Assembly (NCBI GenBank): GCA_002159155.1
Contig: LZRQ01000082.1
Coordinates: 1-14,105 of the forward strand
Reading direction: 5' to 3'
Length of the DNA stretch: 14,105 nucleotides
Origin: Firmicutes bacterium ZCTH02-B6
Lineage (GTDB): Bacteria > Bacillota > Limnochordia > Limnochordales > ZCTH02-B6
Numbering within the stretch: position 1 is the stretch's first letter; each line of letters starts with the position of its first letter. Positions 7,102 through 13,684 of this stretch are shown one piece after another. Position numbers and translations under genes: made by a program. Below the pieces are notes generated by a model that saw only the letters and a list, made by a program, of their open reading frames with translations, was not told the origin of the DNA and made no database searches.

Positions 7102-7955
7102 AGACCGTCGGGGTCATCGCCGGGGCCGGACGGGTGCCGGTCATCGGCGTGCGGGCAGCGCAGGCCAAGGGTTGGCGCGTCTTTGCGATCGCGCTCGCTG
7201 CCGGTCCACAGGCGGGCGACCCGATGGATGGCCGCTGCAACGAGCCGGCCTGCGAGGCGCTCCGCGCCGCTGGCGCGGAGTGCGAAACGATGACTGTCGG
7301 CGAGTACTCCCGGATTGTCGCAGCTTTCCTCGAACGCGGTGTGCGGGAGATCTATGTCCTTGGCAAGTTGCCCAAGACCGCTTTGTATTGTGAAAGCCTC
7401 GACGGGGCGGCCCGCGATGTGCTGGCGAACCGGGCCGGCCAAGGGGATCACGCCCTCATCGAAGCGTTCGTCAGCGACCTGGCCCGCCGGGGGCTTGTGG
7501 TCCGACTGCAGTCGGAGCTCTTCGTCGACCAGCTTGTTCCACCCGGTTTTGCGGCCGGGCGGTCACTTTCGCCTCGCGAAGAGGCGGACATGCGCTACGG
7601 CTACATGGTTGCCAGGAGGCTGGCCGACGTGGCGGATGCGGGCCAGACGGTGGTCGTGAAAGACGGGATTGTCCTCGCTTTGGAAGCGGCGGAGGGCACG
7701 GATGCGACCATCCGCCGGGGCGGGCAGCTGGGCGGCCCGGGGAGCGTCGTTGTCAAGGTCAAGGGACGTCGTGGCATCGACTTTGAGTTGCCGGCCGTCG
7801 GCCTGGAAACGTTGGCAACGGTGGCGGAAGCCCAGGCCGGAGTGCTGGCGGTCGAGGCGGGCCGCACGCTGCTCTTGGAGCGGGATGATGTGCTCAAGCG
7901 CGTCGCCGAGCTCGGCATCGCGCTCGTGGCGGTGACGGGAGATGACGCGGTATGA
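7098..7955 (+). CDS. lpxI: UDP-2,3-diacylglucosamine pyrophosphatase, LpxI type
   Basis: LpxI hydrolyses UDP-2,3-diacylglucosamine to lipid X and UMP, the job done by LpxH in E. coli. The 285 residues split into an N-terminal Rossmann-like half (VGVIAGAGRVPV at 4-15, REIYVLGKLPKTAL at 83-96) and a C-terminal catalytic half with GQTVVVKDGIVLALEAAEGTD at 182-202 and FELPAVGLETL at 229-239. The Asp of EGTD (D202) is probably the essential acidic residue. I chose GTG at 7098 because it overlaps the lpxA stop (GTGA) and has GGGGGA seven bases upstream. A TTG at 7092 would add two residues but sits too close to that site. The order lpxA-lpxI-lpxB is common in LpxI-using bacteria. Confidence 0.93.
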   Translation: MKTVGVIAGAGRVPVIGVRAAQAKGWRVFAIALAAGPQAGDPMDGRCNEPACEALRAAGAECETMTVGEYSRIVAAFLERGVREIYVLGKLPKTALYCESLDGAARDVLANRAGQGDHALIEAFVSDLARRGLVVRLQSELFVDQLVPPGFAAGRSLSPREEADMRYGYMVARRLADVADAGQTVVVKDGIVLALEAAEGTDATIRRGGQLGGPGSVVVKVKGRRGIDFELPAVGLETLATVAEAQAGVLAVEAGRTLLLERDDVLKRVAELGIALVAVTGDDAV

Positions 7956-7961
7956 CGCGGA
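7942..7961 (+). repeat. Near-perfect 10-base tandem repeat at the lpxI/lpxB junction
   Basis: Two copies (7942-7951 and 7952-7961) differ only at the last base, and each begins ATGACGCGG. The second copy supplies the lpxB ATG and the overlapping lpxI stop. The first ATG is out of frame with lpxB. Confidence 0.6.
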
Positions 7962-9103
7962 TCATGATCTCCGCTGGCGAGGCGTCAGGGGACTTGCACG
8001 GGGCGGATCTCGCCCGTGCCCTGTTGGAGCAGGCGCCCGGGGTGAGCCTGTTTGGCATGGGCGGGCCTTTGATGCGTGAGGCTGGGGTCGAGCTGCTCTT
8101 TAACCCGACCAGCATGAGCACCGTGGGCTTCGTGGAGGCGCTGCGCAGCGTCAACGTCCTGCGCCGGGTGTTGGCCCGGCTGGGCCAGGCTATGGACGAG
8201 CGGCGACCGGACGCCCTGGTTTGCATCGACTTCCCAGGCTTCAACATGCGGCTGGCGGCATTGGCCCACTCCAAAGGGATCCCGGTGCTGTACTACTTTA
8301 GCCCCACGGTGTGGGCGTGGGGAAAGGGGCGGGCAGACAAGCTGGCGCAGCTCGACGTGACGATCCTCGCCGTGTTTCCCTTTGAAGCGGAGGCATACCG
8401 GCAGGCCGGTTGCCGCGTAGAGTTCGTCGGGCACCCGCTGCTCGATCGTGTGCGCCCGTCGGGGGACCGGGAAACCGTCCGGCGCACGTTTTCGGTTTCC
8501 GGCGAGCAGCCCCTTATCGCCATTTTGCCGGGCAGCCGCGAGCAGGAGCTCGATCACTTGCTGAGCCCGATGCTGGCTGCGGCACGGCTTGTGTTGGAGC
8601 ACAAGCCCCAGGCCCGTTTCGTTTTGCCGGTCGCCCATACCCTCCGGGCTCAAGATGTGAGCATGTTTGTGCGCGAGGCGGGCGACCTGCCCGTGCAGGT
8701 GCTGGAAGGGCGCACCTATGACGCCCTGTACGCGTCTGACGCGGCCATCATCAGCATGGGGACGGCGACGCTAGAGGCGGCGCTGTTGGGGGTGCCTCAC
8801 GTGGCTTGTTACCGGGTCTCCGGGGCCACGTACCAGCTGGCGCGGTTTCTGGTGAAAGTGCCCTATGTGGCTCTGCCCAACATCATCATGGGCCGGGAAG
8901 TGATCCCGGAGCTGCTGCAATCCCGGGTCACAGGGGAAAACCTGGCACGGGAGCTGTTGGCCCTGCTGGATCCGGCGCGTCAGGCCGCCGTGCGCGTAGA
9001 GCTGTCCCAAGTGCGGGCCCGGCTGGGGGAAGGAGGCGCTGTCGCACGGGCGGCGGCCGCGGTGTTGGCGCGGGCCGGGGCCCGTCCGGCAGGTAGTGGC
9101 TGA
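7952..9103 (+). CDS. lpxB: Lipid-A-disaccharide synthase
   Basis: LpxB is a GT19 membrane-associated glycosyltransferase that joins lipid X and UDP-2,3-diacylglucosamine into the beta-1,6 disaccharide core of lipid A. The 383 residues match family length. Motifs in order: AGEASGD at 8-14, GMGGP at 35-39, IDFPGFN at 92-98, YYFSPTVWAWG at 114-124, VFPFE at 141-145, FVGHPLLD at 158-165, ILPGSREQE at 191-199, SMGTATLEAALLGVPHVACY at 268-287 and a late LPNI. The start overlaps the lpxI stop (ATGA). GGGAG at 7937-7941 is ten bases upstream. The stop overlaps the next start by one base (TGATG). All expected motifs are present, so this copy should be the working enzyme of the three LpxB-fold genes here. 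Confidence 0.96.
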   Translation: MTRIMISAGEASGDLHGADLARALLEQAPGVSLFGMGGPLMREAGVELLFNPTSMSTVGFVEALRSVNVLRRVLARLGQAMDERRPDALVCIDFPGFNMRLAALAHSKGIPVLYYFSPTVWAWGKGRADKLAQLDVTILAVFPFEAEAYRQAGCRVEFVGHPLLDRVRPSGDRETVRRTFSVSGEQPLIAILPGSREQELDHLLSPMLAAARLVLEHKPQARFVLPVAHTLRAQDVSMFVREAGDLPVQVLEGRTYDALYASDAAIISMGTATLEAALLGVPHVACYRVSGATYQLARFLVKVPYVALPNIIMGREVIPELLQSRVTGENLARELLALLDPARQAAVRVELSQVRARLGEGGAVARAAAAVLARAGARPAGSG

Positions 9104-10401
9104 TGGAATTTGTGCTGACGGCCAACAGCCCCGGCGAGGTGTCCACGTGGCTTGCGCCCGTCGTGCGCGCGTTGCGGGAGCGGGCGCCGGCCGCCCGGAT
9201 CAGCGTGTTTCTGGTCCCGTGCGCTTTTGCCACCGGCGCGGAAAAGGCGGTGGTCGCCGCCATGCCCGGCGTTGACCGCGCGTTTGGGCCGGGGGAATAC
9301 TGGCGGCATGCATGGGCCACTCCGGCCGTGCGCGGATTTGAACGGCAGGGGGCGGTGCTGTTCCTCGGCGGTGACCCCGTGCATGCGCTGTGGCTCGGAC
9401 GCCGCCTTGGGCTTCCCGCTTTGGCGTACATGGAGCGGGGCAGCCGCTGGGGACGCCGTTTTGCCGAGGTCTTTGTACCCGACGAGCGAGCCCGCGATAA
9501 GCTGTTGCGACGGGGGGCCGAGCCGGAGCGGGTGCGGGTCGTGGGCGACCTGATGCTGGACGCGGTGGGTCCCTCCCGTAGTCCTGAGGCGATCCGGGCG
9601 GACCTGGGACTTGACCCCGAGCGGCCGGTAGTGGCGGTGTTTCCCGGCAGTCGCCGGTTTGAGCTGGAGCAGGCGATGCCGTTTTTGCTGCGGGCGGCGG
9701 AAATCTTGTGGGACGGCCGCCGTGACCTGCAGTTTGTCATGAGCTTGGCCCCGTTTGTTTCCCCGTCGGAGCTCGACGGCACCCCCATCGCGGCGCTGGG
9801 CGGCACGCCCGTGCGGCTTGAGCCCGACGGGCACCGCTGGCGCGCGGTGACGGGACGCGGCCTCGTCGTGCCCACACTGCGGGGGGCGCCCTACGACATT
9901 ATGCAGGTCGCCGACTTGGCGCTGACGGTGCCCGGGAGCAACACGGCGGAGATGGCCGCCATGGGCCTGCCTATGGTGGTGGCCCTGCCGCTGAACCTCG
10001 CCGAGTCTATCCCGGTGCCGGGAGTTGCCCAGTACCTCGAGCGCGTGCCGCTGGTGGGCAAGCGTTGGAAGCGGGCCGTCGTGCACCGTCTGGCGGCGCG
10101 GACTCCCCTGGTCGCGTTGCCCAACCGCAAGGCGGGGCGGGCTGTCGTACCCGAGGTGCGGGGCATTCTGCGCCCAGAGGACGTGGCCTTGGAGGCCGAG
10201 CGCCTCCTGGCCGACGTCAAGGCGAGAGCGACGATGGCCAGCACCCTGCGGGAGGTAATGGGCCCTCCCGGCGCCTCCCAGCGCATCGCGGCACGCCTGT
10301 GCGAAGTTGCCGCAGGCGGGTCCCGGCTGGCAACAGCTGGAACGGACGCGCCCGGCGCGCGACTCGGGCAGGGCGGGCTGCGGCCCGGTGACGAACCGTG
10401 A
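9103..10401 (+). CDS. LpxB-fold glycosyltransferase-like protein, first paralogue (function unknown)
   Basis: This 432-residue protein has the GT-B plan of LpxB but not its full motif set. It opens with ANSPGEVSTW at 7-16, where LpxB has AGEASGD. Shared landmarks are VVGDLMLDAV at 146-155 (LpxB FVGHPLLD), VFPGSRRFELE at 179-189, VPGSNTAEMAAMGLPMVVAL at 276-295 and LPN at 339-341. So the UDP-sugar side looks kept. The acceptor-side motifs IDFPGFN and SPTVWAWG are gone, replaced by LFLGGDPVHALWLGRRLGLP and AYMERGSRWGRRF. A basic, hydrophobic segment at about 304-335 has no LpxB match and may touch membrane. The last 35 residues look unstructured. I recall similar proteins in cyanobacteria annotated only as LpxB-related. 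It probably glycosylates a lipid, acceptor unknown. Confidence 0.7.
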   Translation: MEFVLTANSPGEVSTWLAPVVRALRERAPAARISVFLVPCAFATGAEKAVVAAMPGVDRAFGPGEYWRHAWATPAVRGFERQGAVLFLGGDPVHALWLGRRLGLPALAYMERGSRWGRRFAEVFVPDERARDKLLRRGAEPERVRVVGDLMLDAVGPSRSPEAIRADLGLDPERPVVAVFPGSRRFELEQAMPFLLRAAEILWDGRRDLQFVMSLAPFVSPSELDGTPIAALGGTPVRLEPDGHRWRAVTGRGLVVPTLRGAPYDIMQVADLALTVPGSNTAEMAAMGLPMVVALPLNLAESIPVPGVAQYLERVPLVGKRWKRAVVHRLAARTPLVALPNRKAGRAVVPEVRGILRPEDVALEAERLLADVKARATMASTLREVMGPPGASQRIAARLCEVAAGGSRLATAGTDAPGARLGQGGLRPGDEP

Positions 10402-11609
10402 GACTCCTGTTCGTAACCAATGGACACGGTGAAGACCGGCTGGCCCTGTGCCTGGTGCGGGCGTTGCGGGACCGGCTGCCCGGGATGGATATCCGCGCCG
10501 TGCCCCTCGTCGGCGAAGGCCGCCTCTTGGATGAGGAGGGCATCGGGGTGAGGGGCCCGCGTGTGCGGGTGCCCTCCGGGGGACTTGTCCGGCCGACCGC
10601 TGCCGCGGTCTGGCGCGACCTGCGAGCCGGGCTGATCGGGCAGTTTCGCCGCCAGATGCGGTTCCTGCGGGAACAGGGGGCCTGGGCGCAAGCAGCCGTC
10701 GCCGTCGGGGATACGTTTTGCGCCTGGGTGGCGGGACGCTGCGTGCCGGGTCGGCCATTGATCTTGGTCGCTACCGCCAAGTCCGTGTACATTCACGGTC
10801 ACTCGCTCTTGGAAACCTTTTGGATGCGCCGCCGGTGCCAGCACGTGTTCGCGCGCGATGAGCCCACGGCCGAGGATTTGCGCCGGCGAGGCGTGCCAGC
10901 CTCCTGGCACGGGAACCTCATGATGGACGCCCTCGATGTAGTGGGCCGCTCTCCCCTTGCTCCCGGCGAGGGACCGGCGGTGGCTCTTCTGCCTGGAAGC
11001 CGCGAGGATGCCTATCTGAATCTCGCCTCGCTGGCCGATTGCTTGGAAGCGCTGTCCGATACGCTGGGCGCCGCGGACCGGGGCCTGGTGGGGCTTGTTC
11101 CGCTGGCCCCGGGCCTCAAGGTCGACCGGGCATTGGCTGTGCTGGCCGGGCGAGGCTGGTTTGAAGCTGGGGCGGCCGGTGGACGAGCTGACTCCTCGGA
11201 TCTAGCCGGCACCGTGACAGTGGAAAAAGGCCCGGTCTGCCTACGGCTGGCGACTGGCATGTTTGGCGACGTCCTCGGTGCCGCCGATGTGGTCATTGGG
11301 CTGGCCGGTACCGCCAATGAGCAGGCTGCCGGCCTTGGTAAGCCGGTGGTCGTCTTCCCCGGCCCGGGAGTGCAGTTCAATCGGCGCTTTCTGAGGGCAC
11401 AGAAGCGGCTGTTGGGCGACGCCGTGGCCGTGGCCCCGCCCCAACCGGCTGCTGTGGCGGCAGAAGCCGCGGCGATCTTGCAGGACGAGGGCCGCCGGAG
11501 GCGCATGGCGGAGGCTGGCCGGGCGCGCATGGGCCCGCCTGGGGCCGCAAGGCGAATGGCTGACGCCATCGCCCGGCTCTTGGCCGTTGTTCCCGATGCC
11601 TGTCCCTGA
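10398..11609 (+). CDS. Lipid-A-disaccharide synthase-related protein, second paralogue (TIGR03492-like)
   Basis: A 403-residue GT-B-type protein that starts at GTG within GTGA, overlapping the gene before by four bases; no strong ribosome binding site is visible, so coupled translation is likely. It begins LLFVTNGHGED (3-13), then VPLVGEGRLL (35-44) and RVPSGG (57-62), the pattern I recall for the LpxB-related family TIGR03492 known from cyanobacteria and Deinococcus. Later come GDTFCAWVAG (104-113), HGNLMMDAL (171-179), LLPGSRED (197-204) and GLAGTANEQAAGLGKPVVVF (301-320), which parallel LpxB's VGHPLLD, PGSR and GTATLEAALLGVP sites. The LpxB acceptor motifs are missing. No biochemical role is known to me. 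Last gene of the plus-strand run. Confidence 0.72.
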   Translation: MRLLFVTNGHGEDRLALCLVRALRDRLPGMDIRAVPLVGEGRLLDEEGIGVRGPRVRVPSGGLVRPTAAAVWRDLRAGLIGQFRRQMRFLREQGAWAQAAVAVGDTFCAWVAGRCVPGRPLILVATAKSVYIHGHSLLETFWMRRRCQHVFARDEPTAEDLRRRGVPASWHGNLMMDALDVVGRSPLAPGEGPAVALLPGSREDAYLNLASLADCLEALSDTLGAADRGLVGLVPLAPGLKVDRALAVLAGRGWFEAGAAGGRADSSDLAGTVTVEKGPVCLRLATGMFGDVLGAADVVIGLAGTANEQAAGLGKPVVVFPGPGVQFNRRFLRAQKRLLGDAVAVAPPQPAAVAAEAAAILQDEGRRRRMAEAGRARMGPPGAARRMADAIARLLAVVPDACP

Positions 11610-11612
11610 TCG

Positions 11613-13028
11613 TTAAGCGAATCCTTGGGCGAGGGACTCGGCCGCGCCCATGACCAGTCCGCCGAACCCTGACAGGTGGAGGGCGAACTCGAGGGGACGC
11701 CGATCGGCCAGCCGGCTTGCGTCGTGCAGTCCGGCCTGGCGAAACAGGTTTCTCCCCGTGCGGGAGTTAGCTTCAAAAAACCAGAGCCGTCCGGACCTGT
11801 CGATGCCGATGTCGATCCCCAACTCCCCCACATATCCCGTGCGGCGGCAGGCAAAGTCGATCTCTTGGGCGACCCGCAGGGCGATCTGTTCGACGCGGCG
11901 GCGCACCGCGGCGGCCTGGGCTTCGGTCATCCCCAGGCTTTCCATCACTACCGGCTCCAGCGGCCACGCCTCGCCGCCCCCATAGAGGTTGGAGATAATG
12001 CTTCCCGGCCGTCCGATGCGGGCGCCGGTGCCGGTGATCTGCCATTCGCCGCGGGCGTCCCGTTGCACCAGCACACGCACGTCAAAGATTCGTCCCCGCC
12101 AGCGGGCGAGGTCAATCCTAGGTTGGATAAGCCACGGCTGGCGCGGGCGCAGCAGAAGGTGCTGCACGATGGCCCCCAGATTGGTCGTACGACCCCGGTG
12201 GATGCGGGCTTGGGCGTCGGTGTAGCGGTACGTGTATCCGCCGCGGGAGCTCGTGCTGATCACCCAGATGCCGATGCCTTTTCCGCCTCCCGCGGCCTTC
12301 ACGTAAACCGTCCCATGGCGGCGCACCATGCCCGCCAAGTCGGCCGTCGTACGCAAGACCCGGGTTTCGGGGATATAGGGTGCGAGATCCGGAAAACGGT
12401 GCATCAGCCGATAGACCCACCATTTGGAGCCCACCAGGGAGTTGAACTGCTGCACGCCCTGCCTGCGCAGCCACCGCTGCAACCGTAGGACGGGCGGGGT
12501 GACGTAGCCGCGGTCGTACAGCACGTCCGGCAGCGGGAACAGCCGGCGCACCCAACCCCGGCCGTCCAGCCACGTCCAGCCCGCCACCGCGCCGACCTGC
12601 CGCTGCAGGTCGGCAGGCTCAAACACGTATACCACCATGTTGAGCAACCGCCCGATGCGGATGAGGCGGCGGAAAAAGGTCGTCTGCGGACCGTACGGGC
12701 TACCGGCGCCGTCCCGGTGGCACAAGATGCCCACGAAGGGTCCCACGTGCACCCGACCGTCACTTGCGGCTCGCAGGCGTAAGGGCCACCCTGGCGGCAG
12801 GTGGAGTCGCTGCATCAGAAAGGCGTCGACATATACCCGGTCCTCTACCCGGTCCTCGGGTTGCGGCGCGGCGGTTTCCACGTGGACGAGCGCCTGCCGG
12901 GTCTTGGTGCACAACTGCACGTTTTGCCCGGGATAGAGCCCCAACCGATCTGACAGAGCAGGTGCCAATTGCATCGCCCGACCGAGGCCTGCCCGGGGAT
13001 ACAGCGCTGCACAAGCGCTCCGTTCCAT
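11613..13028 (-). CDS. ATP-grasp protein, YheC/YheD endospore coat-associated family
   Basis: This 471-residue protein is close in length to B. subtilis YheD. The N-terminal part (about 93-137: GPFVGIL, a YGPQTTFFRRL segment, VVYVFEP) is the family-specific region. The ATP-grasp domain follows from about 200: FNSLVGSKWWVYRLM, lysine K244 in VYVKAAGGGKGIG with its Gly-rich loop, IQPRIDLARWRGRIFDVRVL, then metal-binding ELGIDIGID (402-410) and FFEANSRTGRN (417-427). ATP-grasp enzymes make carboxylate-amine bonds; the substrate here is unknown. Family members are linked to spore coats in Bacillus, so the gene hints at a spore-forming lineage. An AAGG lies just before the ATG. It converges on the lipid A operon with three bases between stops. 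Confidence 0.88.
   Translation of the reverse strand: MERSACAALYPRAGLGRAMQLAPALSDRLGLYPGQNVQLCTKTRQALVHVETAAPQPEDRVEDRVYVDAFLMQRLHLPPGWPLRLRAASDGRVHVGPFVGILCHRDGAGSPYGPQTTFFRRLIRIGRLLNMVVYVFEPADLQRQVGAVAGWTWLDGRGWVRRLFPLPDVLYDRGYVTPPVLRLQRWLRRQGVQQFNSLVGSKWWVYRLMHRFPDLAPYIPETRVLRTTADLAGMVRRHGTVYVKAAGGGKGIGIWVISTSSRGGYTYRYTDAQARIHRGRTTNLGAIVQHLLLRPRQPWLIQPRIDLARWRGRIFDVRVLVQRDARGEWQITGTGARIGRPGSIISNLYGGGEAWPLEPVVMESLGMTEAQAAAVRRRVEQIALRVAQEIDFACRRTGYVGELGIDIGIDRSGRLWFFEANSRTGRNLFRQAGLHDASRLADRRPLEFALHLSGFGGLVMGAAESLAQGFA
12834..12857 (-). repeat. In-frame 12-base tandem duplication inside the YheC/YheD-like gene
   Basis: Two identical 12-base units (12834-12845 and 12846-12857) encode a doubled EDRV at residues 58-65. 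The copies are exact at DNA level, suggesting a recent slippage event. Confidence 0.75.
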
Positions 13029-13180
13029 CGCGCCTTCACCTGATTTCCGCCGGAGTCATATGTTACTACGCTCCCTGCCGGTACCATAGCGTACGCGGCG
13101 CCAGGCCGTTTTGTCCCAGGCCGCCAAGGCGCGGCTCCGCCCATGGTGCCGCAGGGCGCGTCGCCAGGGGAGGGGCGCTT
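13029..13180. other. Divergent intergenic region
   Basis: These 152 bases separate the start of the YheC/YheD-like gene from the start of the acetyltransferase gene, so they should hold two outward promoters. The stretch 13050-13090 is less GC-rich than its surroundings and contains CATATG at 13057-13062, but I see no convincing -35/-10 pair on either strand. Confidence 0.45.
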
Positions 13181-13669
13181 GTGGACGTATCGATCCGTCT
13201 GGCGCGGCCACGGGAAGCCGCCATCGTATACCGCATCTTAATGGAAGCCTATGCCCCATACCGGGGTAAGGTCGTCCCGCCGCTCAAGGTGTTCGAGTCG
13301 ACCCCGGCCAGCATCGCGGTGGACATCCGCACGCGGCGTCACGCCCACGCCCTTGCCTTCGTGGGCCCGACGCCGGTGGGCACGGTGCGCTGCACGCCCG
13401 GTCGCAACGGCCACGGCCAAAAGCGCTGGACCTTGTCGCGGCTGGCGGTGCTGCCCGACTACCGGGGCGAAGGTATCGGCGCCATGCTGATGCGCTGGAT
13501 GGAGGACCGCGCGCGCCAGTGCGGGGTGGTCGAGCTGCGGGGCGAGGTGCGCACGGCCTTGCCCTTCCTTGTTCGGTTTTACCAGTGTCTTGGCTACCAG
13601 GTGTTGGGATACCGTTCGAAACCTGGCTATGCCCGCTATTTGACCATCATCGGCAAACGCTTGCGCTAA
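13181..13669 (+). CDS. GNAT-family N-acetyltransferase
   Basis: The 162-residue protein carries the acetyl-CoA binding core: beta-strand 4 and motif A as TLSRLAVLPDYRGEGIGAML, with the pyrophosphate-binding RGEGIG loop, then LRGEVRTALPFLVRFYQCLGYQ, the usual motif B with the FYxxLGY signature. The start is GTG at 13181, preceded by GGGGAGGGG at 13167-13175, and gives a standard single-domain length. The frame stays open upstream, but that part has no family resemblance and lies in the divergent promoter region. The substrate (small amine, or protein N-terminus) cannot be told. It may share a transcript with the next gene, whose ribosome binding site overlaps this stop. Confidence 0.85.
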   Translation: MDVSIRLARPREAAIVYRILMEAYAPYRGKVVPPLKVFESTPASIAVDIRTRRHAHALAFVGPTPVGTVRCTPGRNGHGQKRWTLSRLAVLPDYRGEGIGAMLMRWMEDRARQCGVVELRGEVRTALPFLVRFYQCLGYQVLGYRSKPGYARYLTIIGKRLR

Positions 13670-13674
13670 AGGAG
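13668..13674 (+). promoter_or_regulatory. Ribosome binding site of the ThiE/TenI-like gene, overlapping the upstream stop
   Basis: AAAGGAG overlaps the TAA of the acetyltransferase gene and lies ten bases before the ATG at 13685, which fixes that start and suggests coupling. Confidence 0.6.
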
Positions 13675-13684
13675 AGTGGTCCAC

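Noticed and set aside
8980..10758. Long minus-strand open frame (about 590 codons) opposite the LpxB paralogues
   Set aside because: Same reason: Arg/Pro/Gly-rich translation without motifs, while the plus strand has clear family motifs and start/stop overlaps.
12591..12614. Perfect 10-bp stem with a four-base loop
   Set aside because: It lies inside the YheC/YheD-like coding region and is explained by ordinary codons for ADLQRQVG; no T-run or gene boundary is near.
13050..13075. Possible sporulation-type promoter (minus-strand CATATGACT) before the YheC/YheD-like gene
   Set aside because: Only part of a sigma-K/E -10 pattern matches and no -35 element is found at a proper distance; too weak to list.
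12764..13180. Upstream extension of the acetyltransferase frame
   Set aside because: It overlaps the YheC/YheD-like gene and the divergent promoter region, has no GNAT resemblance, and the GTG at 13181 has a good ribosome binding site.
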